From NCBI GenBank assembly GCA_018241425.1, contig JAFEDU010000001.1:1178001-1242000 (forward strand): a stretch of DNA of 64,000 bases, read 5' to 3'. Positions 44,301 through 52,669 of the stretch are shown here, in pieces. The notes beneath the pieces are model-generated. The model saw nothing but the letters and a program-made list of their open reading frames with translations, searched no databases and was not told the DNA's origin. The position numbers were made by a program, and so were the translations under genes. This DNA is from Pseudomonadota bacterium (GTDB lineage Bacteria; Pseudomonadota; Gammaproteobacteria; Steroidobacterales; Steroidobacteraceae). Positions within the stretch are counted from its first letter, which is position 1. Every line of letters begins with the position of its first letter.

Positions 44301-44552
44301 ATGAAGAGCATGATCTGGACGACGATCGCAGTGGCGGGCCTCGTGGCCGCCGGTACGACCCCTGCCTTTGCCAGCAGCAGCCAGGCCCCCTGGTACTGCA
44401 GCCTGCCGGTCGTCGGCTCACTGCTCTGCCCGCCGGCCCCGGGTGGTGGCGGCGGTGGCAACAGCGTCCCGGAGCCGACCTCGCTGATCATTCTGGCCGC
44501 GGGTGCGGGCCTGGCAGGCGCCGCAGCGCGTCGCCGCCGCACGCGCAAGTAA
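44301..44552 (+). CDS. Very small PEP-CTERM sorting-domain protein
   Basis: 83 residues: a signal peptide to about residue 24 (TPAFA), a mature part of about 35 residues with two cysteines (YCSLPVVGSLLC) and a glycine run, then VPEPTS, a hydrophobic helix and an RRRRTRK tail, i.e. a complete PEP-CTERM signal. It is transcribed divergently from the second exosortase and is the natural candidate substrate. It mirrors the 94-aa protein near XrtA in size and in having a cysteine pair. A GAGGGTGG ribosome-binding site supports the ATG at 44301 rather than an in-frame start 12 codons upstream. Confidence 0.92.
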   Translation: MKSMIWTTIAVAGLVAAGTTPAFASSSQAPWYCSLPVVGSLLCPPAPGGGGGGNSVPEPTSLIILAAGAGLAGAAARRRRTRK

Positions 44553-44572
44553 AGACCTGACGTCTTCGATGA

Positions 44573-44613
44573 CCCGCGGGCGCAGCCGGCAACGGCTGCG
44601 CCCGCGGGCTTTT
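44573..44613 (+). terminator. Rho-independent terminator after PEP-CTERM gene
   Basis: Perfect 16-bp GC-rich inverted repeat (44573-44588 with 44593-44608, GCAA loop) followed by CTTTTT, 20 bases after the stop codon. Confidence 0.95.
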
Positions 44614-44911
44614 TGAGCGTCCGGTGAGCGCGAGCGTGCGCTGTTATGTCATCTCCGGCGCGAGTCCTTCGCTGACCGCCCCAGGCAGGACGCCGGATCG
44701 CGGCATTCGCACCGCAACGGCTGCCCAACACCGCACACACGAACTGACTTAGCCTTCAGTCGCTTGGCGCTGCTTCCTCAAGCGCCATGGCAGGCGTGCG
44801 GCGACCTGGCGCCCCGCGGGCGCGATTTTCCATAGTATTTTCTCAGCAGATCAACGCGTTGTCGGCGCACAGAGACATATTGCGCAGGCCACGCATGAGG
44901 CGTTCTACTGC
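44614..44911. other. Noncoding stretch before the riboswitch
   Basis: About 300 bases with no convincing gene on either strand. It must hold the promoter for the riboswitch RNA; the AT-rich stretch near 44825-44842 is the most likely area, but no clear -35/-10 pair can be named. Confidence 0.5.
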
Positions 44912-45011
44912 GCCCCGTACAAGGGCAAACCCGTCGTAAGGCGGGGACGCAAAGCCTCCGGTCTCAAGGTGTCTTAGTCGCTCACCTTCAGATAGCGGGG
45001 TTACCGGCAAC
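44912..45011 (+). promoter_or_regulatory. Cyclic di-GMP class I (GEMM) riboswitch
   Basis: The conserved core is present in order: AGGGCAAACC at 44922-44931, a short helix closed by a GUAA (GNRA) tetraloop, GGGACGCAAAGCCTCCGG at 44944-44961, a hairpin AAGGTG...CACCTT, and ATAGCGGGGTTACCGG to about 45007. This fits the class I c-di-GMP aptamer, including the tetraloop and the strongly conserved GACGCAAAGCC. It lies about 100 bases before the Ig-repeat lipoprotein gene on the same strand. The segment between aptamer and gene contains AAAGATCTTT and other short repeats that could serve as expression platform, but ON or OFF behaviour cannot be decided by eye. Confidence 0.92.
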
Positions 45012-45107
45012 GCAAATAACGCTGCGCACTGCCGTTAGGTCTTCAAAAAAAGATCTTTGCTCGCCCTTGCGTTCCGTAACGGTCGCTGAAAGCGAGAACT
45101 GCAGGGC

Positions 45108-47156
45108 ATGGCACAAATCCGCTCAGAGACATTCCGTCGCTTGCGCTTCAGCGTCCTGAGCGTGCTCATGAGCCTCGTGCTCGCGGCTTGCGGCGCGGTC
45201 GGCGTGAACTCAGGCCCCAACAGCTCCGCGACCGGCGTCACCGGCTCGTCCGGTAGCTCCTCCAATACGCCGCCACAGATCTCGGGGACGCCTGCACCGA
45301 CGGTGATCGCCGGCAGCGCGTACGCGTTCACGCCGACGGCCTCGGATGCCGACGGCGACACACTCACCTTCTCGATCACCAACCTGCCCGACTGGGCGAG
45401 TTTTGACTCCACCACCGGCGCAGTCTCGGGCACGCCGCCGCCAGCGAGCGTCGGGGCCTACCCGAACATCACCATCAGCGTCTCGGACGGGCAGGCGACG
45501 ACGTCCCTTAGCCCCTTCTCCATCGCCGTCCTCGCGCCGCTCACCATCTCCGGCAATCCGCCGACGACGGTGCCCGTGGGGTCGGCCTACAGCTTCCAGC
45601 CGACCACGAATGCGCCCTCCGGCACCGCGCTGACGTTCTCCATCATGAACGCCCCGGCCTGGGCGAGCTTCGATGCGGCCACCGGCCTGCTGTCCGGCAC
45701 GCCGACGCAGGCCGGGACCTTCGCGAACATCGTGATCTCGGTGACCGACGGCACGCAGACCAGCTCGATGGATGCGTTCACCATCATCGTCGCGACGCCG
45801 AACCCCGGGAACCAGCCGCCCACGATCTCGGGGACTCCGGCCACTTCCGCGCAGGTCGGCAAGACATACTTCTTCACCCCGAGCGCCTCCGATCCCAACG
45901 GACTGAGCCTCACGTTCAGCGTCGCCAACCGGCCCGCCTGGCTGAGCTTTGACCCGGCCACCGGGTCCCTCGCCGGTGCCCCGGGCGCGGCCAACGTCGG
46001 CACCTACCCCGGGATCGTGATCACCGTGACCGACGGGCAGGCCTCGGCCTCCCTGCCGGCCTTCTCGATCCAGGTCACGGCAGCCCTCACCATCTCGGGC
46101 ACGCCCCCGACCTCGGTCGCCGCCGGAACGGGCTACTCGTTCCAGCCCAAGACCAATGCCGCGGCGGGAACGCAGCTCACGTTCTCGGTGCAGAACGCAC
46201 CGTCGTGGGCGGCCTTCAACGCCGCCACCGGGCAGCTGGCCGGGACCCCGACCAGCAGCCAGGTCGGGACCTACTCGAACATCGTCATCAGCGTCAGCGA
46301 CGGTACACAGACCGCGACGCTGCCGGCCTTCTCCATCAAGGTGACCTCCGCGCTCACGATCTCGGGGACGCCGCCTACGCAGGCCACGGTCGGCACTGCT
46401 TACTCATTCACGCCGACGACCAACGCCTCGAGCGGCACCTCGCTCACCTTCTCCATCCAGAACAAGCCGACCTGGGCCGCCTTCAGCACGGCCACGGGCC
46501 AGCTGTCAGGGACCCCCACGAGCGGCCAGGTCGGCACGTACTCGAACATCGTCATCAGCGTCACCGACGGCACCCAGACGAGCACGCTGCCGGCCTTCTC
46601 GATCAAGGTCGCGACCGCCCCCACGCTCACGATCTCGGGCACGCCGGCGACCAGCGTCAACGTCGGGTCGGCCTACAGCTTCACCCCGACGGTGAACAAC
46701 CCGGCCGGCGGGACCCTGACGTTCAGCATCCAGAACAAGCCGTCCTGGGCGAACTTCAACTCGGGTACCGGCCAGCTGACCGGAACGCCGGCGGCGGCCA
46801 ACGCCGGCACGACGTCCGGCATCGTCATCAGCGTGTCGAACGGGACGGACAGTGCCTCGCTCGGGGCATTCAACCTGACCGTCAACCAGAGCTCCAACGG
46901 CACCGCCACGCTCGACTGGACCGCGGTCACCCTCAACACCAACGGCTCGGCGCTGACGAACCTCGCCGGCTACTACGTGTACTACGGGACTTCGCAGTCG
47001 AACATGAACCAGACGGTGAAGATCGCGAACTCCACGGTCACGACCTACCTGGTGCAGAACCTGTCCTCGGGGACGTGGTACTTCGGGGTCGCCGCCTACA
47101 CGACCACGGGCGTGATCGGCCAGGTCTCGAACGTGGGATCGAAGTCGATCCCCTAG
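45108..47156 (+). CDS. Ig-like repeat lipoprotein with C-terminal FN3 domain, riboswitch-controlled
   Basis: 682 residues. Signal peptide with lipobox LAAC (Cys28), Ser/Thr-rich linker to residue 54, six tandem putative-Ig (He_PIG-like) repeats of about 90 residues (residues 55-596), then an FN3-like domain (597-682). Each repeat has the pattern ISGTP...AYSFTPT...LTFSI.N.P.WA.F...TG.LSGTP...G.Y.NI.ISV.DG. The FN3 domain is close to that of the small lipoprotein at 10836-11207. There are no cysteines in the repeats and no catalytic motif. A long repetitive lipoprotein under c-di-GMP control is best explained as an adhesin or EPS-binding matrix protein. An AGGG ribosome-binding site precedes the ATG. 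It converges, 10 bases apart, on the next gene. Confidence 0.9.
   Translation: MAQIRSETFRRLRFSVLSVLMSLVLAACGAVGVNSGPNSSATGVTGSSGSSSNTPPQISGTPAPTVIAGSAYAFTPTASDADGDTLTFSITNLPDWASFDSTTGAVSGTPPPASVGAYPNITISVSDGQATTSLSPFSIAVLAPLTISGNPPTTVPVGSAYSFQPTTNAPSGTALTFSIMNAPAWASFDAATGLLSGTPTQAGTFANIVISVTDGTQTSSMDAFTIIVATPNPGNQPPTISGTPATSAQVGKTYFFTPSASDPNGLSLTFSVANRPAWLSFDPATGSLAGAPGAANVGTYPGIVITVTDGQASASLPAFSIQVTAALTISGTPPTSVAAGTGYSFQPKTNAAAGTQLTFSVQNAPSWAAFNAATGQLAGTPTSSQVGTYSNIVISVSDGTQTATLPAFSIKVTSALTISGTPPTQATVGTAYSFTPTTNASSGTSLTFSIQNKPTWAAFSTATGQLSGTPTSGQVGTYSNIVISVTDGTQTSTLPAFSIKVATAPTLTISGTPATSVNVGSAYSFTPTVNNPAGGTLTFSIQNKPSWANFNSGTGQLTGTPAAANAGTTSGIVISVSNGTDSASLGAFNLTVNQSSNGTATLDWTAVTLNTNGSALTNLAGYYVYYGTSQSNMNQTVKIANSTVTTYLVQNLSSGTWYFGVAAYTTTGVIGQVSNVGSKSIP
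45270..46895 (+). repeat. Six tandem ~270-bp repeats coding Ig-like domains
   Basis: Six units of about 270 bp encode the Ig-like domains of the lipoprotein. Units 4 and 5 are the most alike (shared Q-VGTYSNIVISV-DGTQT and LPAFSIKV), suggesting a recent duplication by recombination. Confidence 0.88.
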
Positions 47157-47166
47157 CGGGGGTGCT

Positions 47167-47925
47167 TCAGGCGGGCTGGATCGCGACGACGCTGGCCGCG
47201 GCGGGTGCAGCCCCGGTATCCCAGCCGGGTGGCGGCTCGATCTTCCACACCGGCCGGGCGGGATTGCCGGAGACCACGGTGAGGTCGGCGATATTGGACT
47301 TCACCACCGAACCGGCCGCGACCACCGCGCCCCGCCCGATCGTGACGCCCTTCTGAATCGTGCAGTCGCTGCCGATCCAGGCGTAGTCCTTGACGGTGAT
47401 CGGGCCGACGCCCTCCGCGCCGGGCGGCTCATGGCGCGCCCGCGCCAGCGGATCGAGCGGATGGCCGTCGAATCCCAGCAGCGACACCCGGTTCGCAATC
47501 ATTACGTGGCGCCCGATCGTGATCGTGGTCCCGACGATGAACTCGGTGCGGTGCCCGACGCCGGTGTCGTCCCCGATCTCGAGGGTCTTCGGCGTACCGT
47601 CGCCGGCCGCGATCCAGACCTGCTCCCCGTTGAGCCGCACCCGGGCGCCGAGCACGGCCCGCAGGTTGCCGATGATCTTGGGCATGTCCTCGAGCAGCAG
47701 CAGTCCCGGGCCGACGCTGGCGCACTGCATCCGCAGCAGGGGCTCGTGATAGGCCTTGCTCCACAGCAGTCGCAGCGGGCCCTTGCGGAAGCGCCGCTCG
47801 GCCAAGAGCGCGTGGTGCAGGAGCGGAATCACCGGCACCTCGAAGCCCGAACCCCGCTTCAGTAGCGCCCACACCCGGCGCTGTGCCGGGGTCTCGCGCC
47901 GCTGCGCCCACTCGATGATTCCCAC
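47167..47925 (-). CDS. Hexapeptide-repeat acyltransferase
   Basis: 252 residues with hexapeptide units in the C-terminal two thirds (LEIGDDTGVG, TITIGRHVMIANRVSLLG, AWIGSDCTIQKGVTIGRGAVVAAGSVV) and the SGNPARPVWKI end motif of the maltose/sugar acetyltransferase type. The first ~80 residues are helical and unlike simple sugar acetyltransferases. It is the last gene of the operon headed by the acyl-CoA dehydrogenase gene (27 bases after the NTF2-like gene). It could acylate the end product of this aminoacyl-carrier pathway; the substrate is unknown. Confidence 0.82.
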   Translation of the reverse strand: MGIIEWAQRRETPAQRRVWALLKRGSGFEVPVIPLLHHALLAERRFRKGPLRLLWSKAYHEPLLRMQCASVGPGLLLLEDMPKIIGNLRAVLGARVRLNGEQVWIAAGDGTPKTLEIGDDTGVGHRTEFIVGTTITIGRHVMIANRVSLLGFDGHPLDPLARARHEPPGAEGVGPITVKDYAWIGSDCTIQKGVTIGRGAVVAAGSVVKSNIADLTVVSGNPARPVWKIEPPPGWDTGAAPAAASVVAIQPA

Positions 47926-47952
47926 GCGCTGCTCCTGCCCCGGGGGGCGTCC

Positions 47953-48336
47953 CTAGCAGGGAACGAAGAACTCGATCTGCGAGGTGATCTGGCCGTTGCG
48001 CACCTCGATGAGGTCGACGAGTTCGGTGGGGATGCACACGCCGGTGATCTTGGACTCGATGTCGACGCGCCAGTGCGCCGCGGCCGAGGGACCCTCGATG
48101 GTGAGCGACAGGAGCTGGTAGCGGCTCAGGCGGAAGGTCTTCACCAGGATCGACAGCCACGGCCGGATGCGCGCCACGCGGCTGGCGTCGATCGCGATGG
48201 GCTTGCCGTCGCTGGAGCCGGCGATGCGCAGGCGCGCATCGGGCGCGAACACGCCGCACAGCCGTTCAAGGTCACCGGCGAGCCGTGCCGCGTGCAGTTC
48301 CCGGACCAGACCCTCAACCTGCGATCGTTCGGACAT
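47953..48336 (-). CDS. NTF2/SnoaL-like protein
   Basis: 127 residues with the NTF2-like cone fold pattern: helical start (VEGLVRELHAARLAGDLERLCGVFAPDARLRI), central strands, and a terminal strand with ITSQIEFFVP. This small fold hosts cyclases, isomerases and binding proteins. It lies 19 bases after the hydrolase in the operon. The start at 48336 gives the normal N-terminus; upstream sequence in frame is antisense-like. The function within the pathway is open. Confidence 0.78.
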   Translation of the reverse strand: MSERSQVEGLVRELHAARLAGDLERLCGVFAPDARLRIAGSSDGKPIAIDASRVARIRPWLSILVKTFRLSRYQLLSLTIEGPSAAAHWRVDIESKITGVCIPTELVDLIEVRNGQITSQIEFFVPC

Positions 48337-48355
48337 CTCTTGGGACCTCTGGTCT

Positions 48356-49300
48356 TCAGGCTGCCTCGAGCAGCCCGCGGATGTCGGCACCCATCTGCCC
48401 GAATGCCGTCGTGGCATACGGGATGAGGGCCCGCATTCCATAAAACAGGTGAATCATACCGGGATGGCAGCGGTAACGGGTCGTAACCCCGGCCGCGGCG
48501 AGGCGCTCGGCATACTCGCGCCCCTCATCGCGCAGGGGATCGAACTCGGCCGTGTGTACGACCGTGGGTGGAAGTCCCGCGACTTCGGCCACGCGCAGCG
48601 GCGAGACGCGCGGGTCGGCGGGATCGGCGTCCGGACCCAGGTAGTAGCGCAGGTCGTGCGCCAGGGTCTCGCGGTCGACCAGGTAGCCGTGCGCGAACTC
48701 ACGCCGCGATTCGCTCTCGGCGGCGAAGTCCATGATGGGGCACAGGAGGAACTGGCAGGCGAGGCGCGTGCCCCCCGTCCTGACACTCTCGCTGGCGACT
48801 ACCGCCGCCAGCGTCGCGCCCGCCGAATCCCCGCTGATGCCGAGCCGGCGAGGATCGATGTGGAGTTCACCGGTATGTGCCGCGACCCACTGCAGGGCCG
48901 CGAGCCCGTCCTCGACGGCCGCCGGGAAGCGGGCCTCGGGCCCGAGGCGATAGTCGACCGAGACCAGGCGGCAGCCGGCCGCGTTCACGAGCGCACGGCA
49001 GATCGGGTCGTGGGTATCGAGGCTGCCGGCGACCAGGCCCCCGCCGTGGAAGTAGACAAGCCCGGGAAGCAGATCCGCCGCGCCTGCCGAGGCGGGCGTG
49101 TACACGCGCAGCGCCAGGGGCGCCGCGGGGCCGGCGATCGTGCGGTCCTCGGTCGCGGCGACGGACTCGGCGGTGCCGGAGAAACTGAGCAGGTGCCTGA
49201 GACCCTCGCGCCGCTGCGCGGGGCTCAGGGAAAGCGCACCCGGCGGGTTCAGGGCCGCGAGCGTGTCCAGGAAGCGCTTGGCGCGGGGATCGAGGGGCAC
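48356..49300 (-). CDS. Alpha/beta hydrolase, hormone-sensitive-lipase type
   Basis: 314 residues. Oxyanion-hole HGGG at residues 85-88 (YFHGGGL), nucleophile Ser159 in GDSAG, an Asp in AEFDPLRDEG and a His in HPGMIHLFYG complete the triad. The family hydrolyses short-chain esters and related acyl bonds. It lies 42 bases downstream of the amino acid:carrier-protein ligase gene and may release or edit a carrier-bound or ester product, although a stand-alone esterase role is equally possible. Confidence 0.9.
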   Translation of the reverse strand: MPLDPRAKRFLDTLAALNPPGALSLSPAQRREGLRHLLSFSGTAESVAATEDRTIAGPAAPLALRVYTPASAGAADLLPGLVYFHGGGLVAGSLDTHDPICRALVNAAGCRLVSVDYRLGPEARFPAAVEDGLAALQWVAAHTGELHIDPRRLGISGDSAGATLAAVVASESVRTGGTRLACQFLLCPIMDFAAESESRREFAHGYLVDRETLAHDLRYYLGPDADPADPRVSPLRVAEVAGLPPTVVHTAEFDPLRDEGREYAERLAAAGVTTRYRCHPGMIHLFYGMRALIPYATTAFGQMGADIRGLLEAA

Positions 49301-49342
49301 GGCTCGGGCCGGAGGGTCAGGCGGCGGCAGCGCGGCCCGGGA

Positions 49343-50263
49343 TCACAGCGCCAGTGCGCGGCGCACGGAGGCCGGCCACCGTGCGAGGTCGACTCCGTGG
49401 TTGGCAAACATCGCGACCGCGAGGCGGTCCATGCCGAAGGCGACACAGCCGGTGTGGGCATGCTCGCGGCTCTCGGTGTGCAGGCCCCATACCTCACCGA
49501 AGTGGTCCTGGTGATAGTTGAAGCTCATGCACGCGGTCGGCTTCGCGCCCGGGTAATACGGGATCAGGAGCTCGAACTTCAGTGCGTTCTGGACCTGGCT
49601 CACGGCCATCATCTGCCCGACGCGGCCGAAGAAGGGGTCGCTCGCCACGTCGAGGGCATAGGGAAGCCCGAGCTGGTCGGCAAATCCCTTGGCCCGGTTC
49701 ATCCAGCCGTCGCGGAAGGCGCGGATCTCCTCCGGCGTGCCGATGCGGACGTACTCGCGCATGCGGAAGGACTGCAGGCGGTCGAGAGAGCGCGAGGGCT
49801 CGCGGCGGAAGCAGTCCGCGGCGACGTCGAAGATCAGGCCGCCGGCCGGCACCGCGCCGCGCGCGGCCACCATCGGGTACACCGGGTAGCAGGCCGCCGG
49901 CGAGAGCACCAGGTCCGCCGCCGCAAGGGACGTCGTCCAGTCGCCGCCGGTCTTGTAGCGCTCGGCCGCGCCGCGGATCTGGGCCTCGGTGCCGTGCAGG
50001 GCGCACACGCAGCCCAGGAGGTTCGGGAAGCTGTCGAGGTAGCCGGACTTCTCGAGCTGCTTGCGGCTCATCACCGGGGGGAAGCGCAGTACTTCGGCGC
50101 TCGGATCGCGGTGACTCGTGATGAAGGCCGTGAGCTTCTCGATCACGCCCTCGTAGAGCGCGCTGCGGGCGTAGACGCCATCCACGCCCATCTCACGGAA
50201 CAGCGCGCCGGCGATCGGCGCCAGCGGATCCTTCACCTGGGCTTCAGCGGGGGAAGCAGTCAT
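49343..50263 (-). CDS. Amino acid:[carrier protein] ligase (class II seryl-tRNA-synthetase-like)
   Basis: 306 residues equal to the catalytic core of atypical seryl-tRNA synthetases, with no tRNA-binding arm. Class II motif 2 reads CFRREPSRSLDRLQSFRMREYVRIG around residue 160, and motif 3 reads HTGCVAFGMDRLAVAMFA around 275. Cys125, Glu170 and Cys273 sit where the characterised enzymes bind the active-site zinc. This family activates a small amino acid (Gly or Ala in known cases) with ATP and loads it onto the phosphopantetheine of a stand-alone carrier protein, not onto tRNA. A suitable carrier lies at 52670-52951. It is flanked in its operon by an acyl-CoA dehydrogenase and a hydrolase. The amino acid used here is unknown. 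Confidence 0.9.
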   Translation of the reverse strand: MTASPAEAQVKDPLAPIAGALFREMGVDGVYARSALYEGVIEKLTAFITSHRDPSAEVLRFPPVMSRKQLEKSGYLDSFPNLLGCVCALHGTEAQIRGAAERYKTGGDWTTSLAAADLVLSPAACYPVYPMVAARGAVPAGGLIFDVAADCFRREPSRSLDRLQSFRMREYVRIGTPEEIRAFRDGWMNRAKGFADQLGLPYALDVASDPFFGRVGQMMAVSQVQNALKFELLIPYYPGAKPTACMSFNYHQDHFGEVWGLHTESREHAHTGCVAFGMDRLAVAMFANHGVDLARWPASVRRALAL

Positions 50264-50314
50264 CGTCGCTCGGCTCCCATAGTCGGGCGTTGGTGCGGCA
50301 GGAACGTGTGACCC

Positions 50315-51526
50315 TTACTCGCGCAGCGTGGCCGGGATGGCGCTCATCAGCGCCGGCGTGGCCAGGTTCGCGAGGATGCGGTCGTTGTTGATCATGATGG
50401 GCGAGGACAGCACGTCCCGCAGGTGACGCCCGAGGGTGTAGTCACCGTCGTTGCGGTAGCCGGCCAGTCCGCACGCCCGCATGGCGCTCATGACGGTCGA
50501 GGCGGCCAGTTCCGAGGCCTCGACCTTGGTGAGGGTGATCATGGTCTGGAAGTCCAGCGCCGCCATGGCCTGCGGATCGTCCATGACCTGCTGGTAACGG
50601 CGCAGCGAGGTCGACAGCATCCCGCGCAGCGTGCGCAGGGTGGACATCGCCTTGGTGAACTGCGGCGCGCCGGGGGGCAGCTGGCCGTTGCTGTGGCGCA
50701 TGGCGTTGCGGATGAAGGCCTGGGCGCGGCCGACGGCGCTCGCCGCGATGCCGGTCCAGACCGAGCCCCACAGGAGGTGGGCCGAGGGCACCATGGTGCG
50801 GGCGTGGATCGCCTCGTAGGGCTCCGGGAGCACCTGGTCGGCCGGTGCATTGGCCTTGAGCATGTAGCCCTCGCTGCAGGTGCCGCGCATGCCGAGCGCG
50901 TTCCAGCCCTGGAGCTTGGTGAGGGTGTAGTCGCACTTCAGCAGGGCGACGAGCACCTGGTCGGAGCCGCTGGCGTCGGCGGCACGCCGCGCGGTCGTGA
51001 CGACCCCGTCGGCATACGCACCGTAGGAGATGACGCTCGCCTTGCGCTCAAGTCCGATCCGCCCATTGCCGAGCTGCTCGACCGGCGCCTCGCTGGAGCG
51101 GACGTTGCCGCCGCCCTGGCCCTCGGTCGTGGAGGACGCCAGCAGCAGCTGCTCGGCCGTCAGCCGGCGCAGCAGGTGCTGCAGCGATGCATTCGTGCCC
51201 ATGTGGCGCACGAGGCAGGCCACCTTGACCTGGTGCATCGCGTAAATCATGCCGCTCGAGGAGCAGGCCTGCCCGAGCTGGTAACACACGTCGGCGACGT
51301 CGGCGATGCTCGCGCCCTCGCCCCCTAAGGCCTTGGGCACCATGATGCCGAGCAGCCGCTGCGTCTTCGCCGCGGCGAACGTTTCCGCCGGAAAGCGGGC
51401 CTGGGCATCCACCTCCAGAGCGTGGGCCGCGGCAGCCGCGGCACAGGTCTTGGCGCGCGTGCCCAAGTCCCCGACGACGGCGTCGGCCACTCCGGTGGGT
51501 GTCCCTCCAACCAACTGAGCTTCCAT
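50315..51526 (-). CDS. Acyl-CoA dehydrogenase-like flavoprotein
   Basis: 403 residues with the acyl-CoA dehydrogenase layout: helical N-domain (GIMVPKALGGEGASIADVADV), middle beta-domain (LLASSTTEGQGGGNVRSS, LQGWNALGMRGTCSEGY) and helical C-domain (SAVGRAQAFIRNAMRHS, ACGLAGYRNDGDYTLGRHLRDVLS). The usual catalytic Glu position is not clear. It is the first gene of the operon, 51 bases before the amino acid:carrier-protein ligase. That suggests it oxidises an aminoacyl- or acyl-S-carrier protein, as known for prolyl-carrier dehydrogenases, rather than a fatty acyl-CoA (inference). It is divergent from the MetA-like gene. Confidence 0.87.
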   Translation of the reverse strand: MEAQLVGGTPTGVADAVVGDLGTRAKTCAAAAAAHALEVDAQARFPAETFAAAKTQRLLGIMVPKALGGEGASIADVADVCYQLGQACSSSGMIYAMHQVKVACLVRHMGTNASLQHLLRRLTAEQLLLASSTTEGQGGGNVRSSEAPVEQLGNGRIGLERKASVISYGAYADGVVTTARRAADASGSDQVLVALLKCDYTLTKLQGWNALGMRGTCSEGYMLKANAPADQVLPEPYEAIHARTMVPSAHLLWGSVWTGIAASAVGRAQAFIRNAMRHSNGQLPPGAPQFTKAMSTLRTLRGMLSTSLRRYQQVMDDPQAMAALDFQTMITLTKVEASELAASTVMSAMRACGLAGYRNDGDYTLGRHLRDVLSSPIMINNDRILANLATPALMSAIPATLRE

Positions 51527-51599
51527 TAACGAGACCCCCGGATTAGTTTTCCTTCTGGCCAGACGGTAATCTGACTAAACCATGATACCTCAGTAGCTT

Positions 51600-51623
51600 G
51601 TGACGACCTTCGCAGGCCGTCAC
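51600..51623 (+). promoter_or_regulatory. Hairpin in the divergent promoter region
   Basis: GTGACG (51600-51605) pairs with CGTCAC (51618-51623), with an inner CCT-TCGC-AGG stem. It lies 33 bases before the MetA-like ATG in a 129-bp region that also holds the promoter of the divergent dehydrogenase operon. It has no T-run, so it is not a terminator. It could be an RNA leader hairpin or an operator; it matches no SAM-riboswitch core that I recognise. Confidence 0.35.
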
Positions 51624-51655
51624 ATAAGTCATCGTTGAAAAATAAGTGAAATATC

Positions 51656-52666
51656 ATGCCGGTCACCCTTGAGCCCCGGAAACAGGCACCCTTGACGCCC
51701 CGCACCAAAGGGGGGCAGTCCTCGACGGGTGCTGCCGTCCGGATCGGGCTCATCAATAACATGCCCGATTCGGCGCTCCAGTCGACCGAAGCACAGTTTT
51801 CCGCCTTGCTCGAGGGCGCCGCCGGTGCCGACCCCGTGGTTGTGCGCCTGTCCTCCTTTCCGGAGCTGCCCCGCGGCCCCGAGGCAGCGGCACGGATCGC
51901 GGAAATCTACTGGCCGCTCGAGGTGCTGCTCAGGGAGGGCGTGGATGCGCTCATCGTGACCGGCACCGAGCCGAAGCTGCCGCGCCTTGCGGACGAGCCG
52001 TACTGGCATCGCTTCCGGGAGCTGCTCGACTACGCCGCCGACCACACGCACGCCAGCATCTGGTCGTGCCTTGCCGCGCACGCGGCGGTCGAGACCCTGG
52101 ATGGGGTGCAGCGCGAGCGCCGTGCCGAGAAGCGCTCGGGGATTTACGAGCACCGCACCGACGGCGCGCATCCGCTGCTGCGCGGGGTCGGCGCCCCGCT
52201 GCACATGCCGCACTCGCGCTGGAACGAGCTGCCGAGCGCGAAGCTGCGCGCGGCCGGCTACAGGCTCCTGAGCTGGTCGGACGAAAGCGGCGCCGATGCC
52301 TTCACCCGCGACTACCCGAGCCTGCTGCTCTTCTTCCAGGGGCATCCGGAGTACGAGAGCACCACGCTGCTGAAGGAATACCGGCGCGACGTCGGGCGCT
52401 TCCTCGCCGGGACCCAGGAAAACTTTCCGACCCTGCCGGTGGGCTACCTGTCGCCGCAGGACACGGCCCGCGTGGAGAGCTTCCGGCAGGCCGCGCTGGC
52501 GGACCGGCGTGCCGAGCTCATCGAACGGTTCCCCTTCGCCGAAGTCGCCGCGGGCCTCAGGAACACCTGGCAGCCCGCGGCGATCGCGATCTACCGCAAC
52601 TGGCTCGGACACATCCGGGCCGCACGCCGTGCGCCCCGGCACCCCGAACCGGTATCATTACCCTGA
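51656..52666 (+). CDS. metA: Homoserine O-acyltransferase, MetA family
   Basis: 336 residues of the class I glutamine-amidotransferase-like MetA fold. The acyl-enzyme Cys138 (WSCLAAHAAV) and the His230/Glu232 pair (QGHPEYES) are all in place, as are GIYEH and PHSRWNEL. Compared with housekeeping MetA, where the nucleophile region reads CWA-x-QA, Trp is replaced by Leu and Gln by His. The family acylates the hydroxyl of homoserine with succinyl- or acetyl-CoA, the first step of methionine synthesis. MetY lies 2 kb away, so a methionine role is natural. The 3-bp gap to a carrier-protein gene is unusual and suggests an alternative or additional pathway role. Confidence 0.85.
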   Translation: MPVTLEPRKQAPLTPRTKGGQSSTGAAVRIGLINNMPDSALQSTEAQFSALLEGAAGADPVVVRLSSFPELPRGPEAAARIAEIYWPLEVLLREGVDALIVTGTEPKLPRLADEPYWHRFRELLDYAADHTHASIWSCLAAHAAVETLDGVQRERRAEKRSGIYEHRTDGAHPLLRGVGAPLHMPHSRWNELPSAKLRAAGYRLLSWSDESGADAFTRDYPSLLLFFQGHPEYESTTLLKEYRRDVGRFLAGTQENFPTLPVGYLSPQDTARVESFRQAALADRRAELIERFPFAEVAAGLRNTWQPAAIAIYRNWLGHIRAARRAPRHPEPVSLP

Positions 52667-52669
52667 ACA

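Noticed and set aside
48167..50311. Plus-strand open frame of about 714 codons opposite the hydrolase and amino acid ligase genes
   Set aside because: It is rich in Arg/Gly/Ala/His, shows no domain, and lies exactly antisense to well-supported genes; such frames are common in GC-rich DNA.
51527..51655. SAM or SAH riboswitch in front of the MetA-like gene
   Set aside because: Only a simple hairpin is present; I cannot match the conserved core of any SAM/SAH class.
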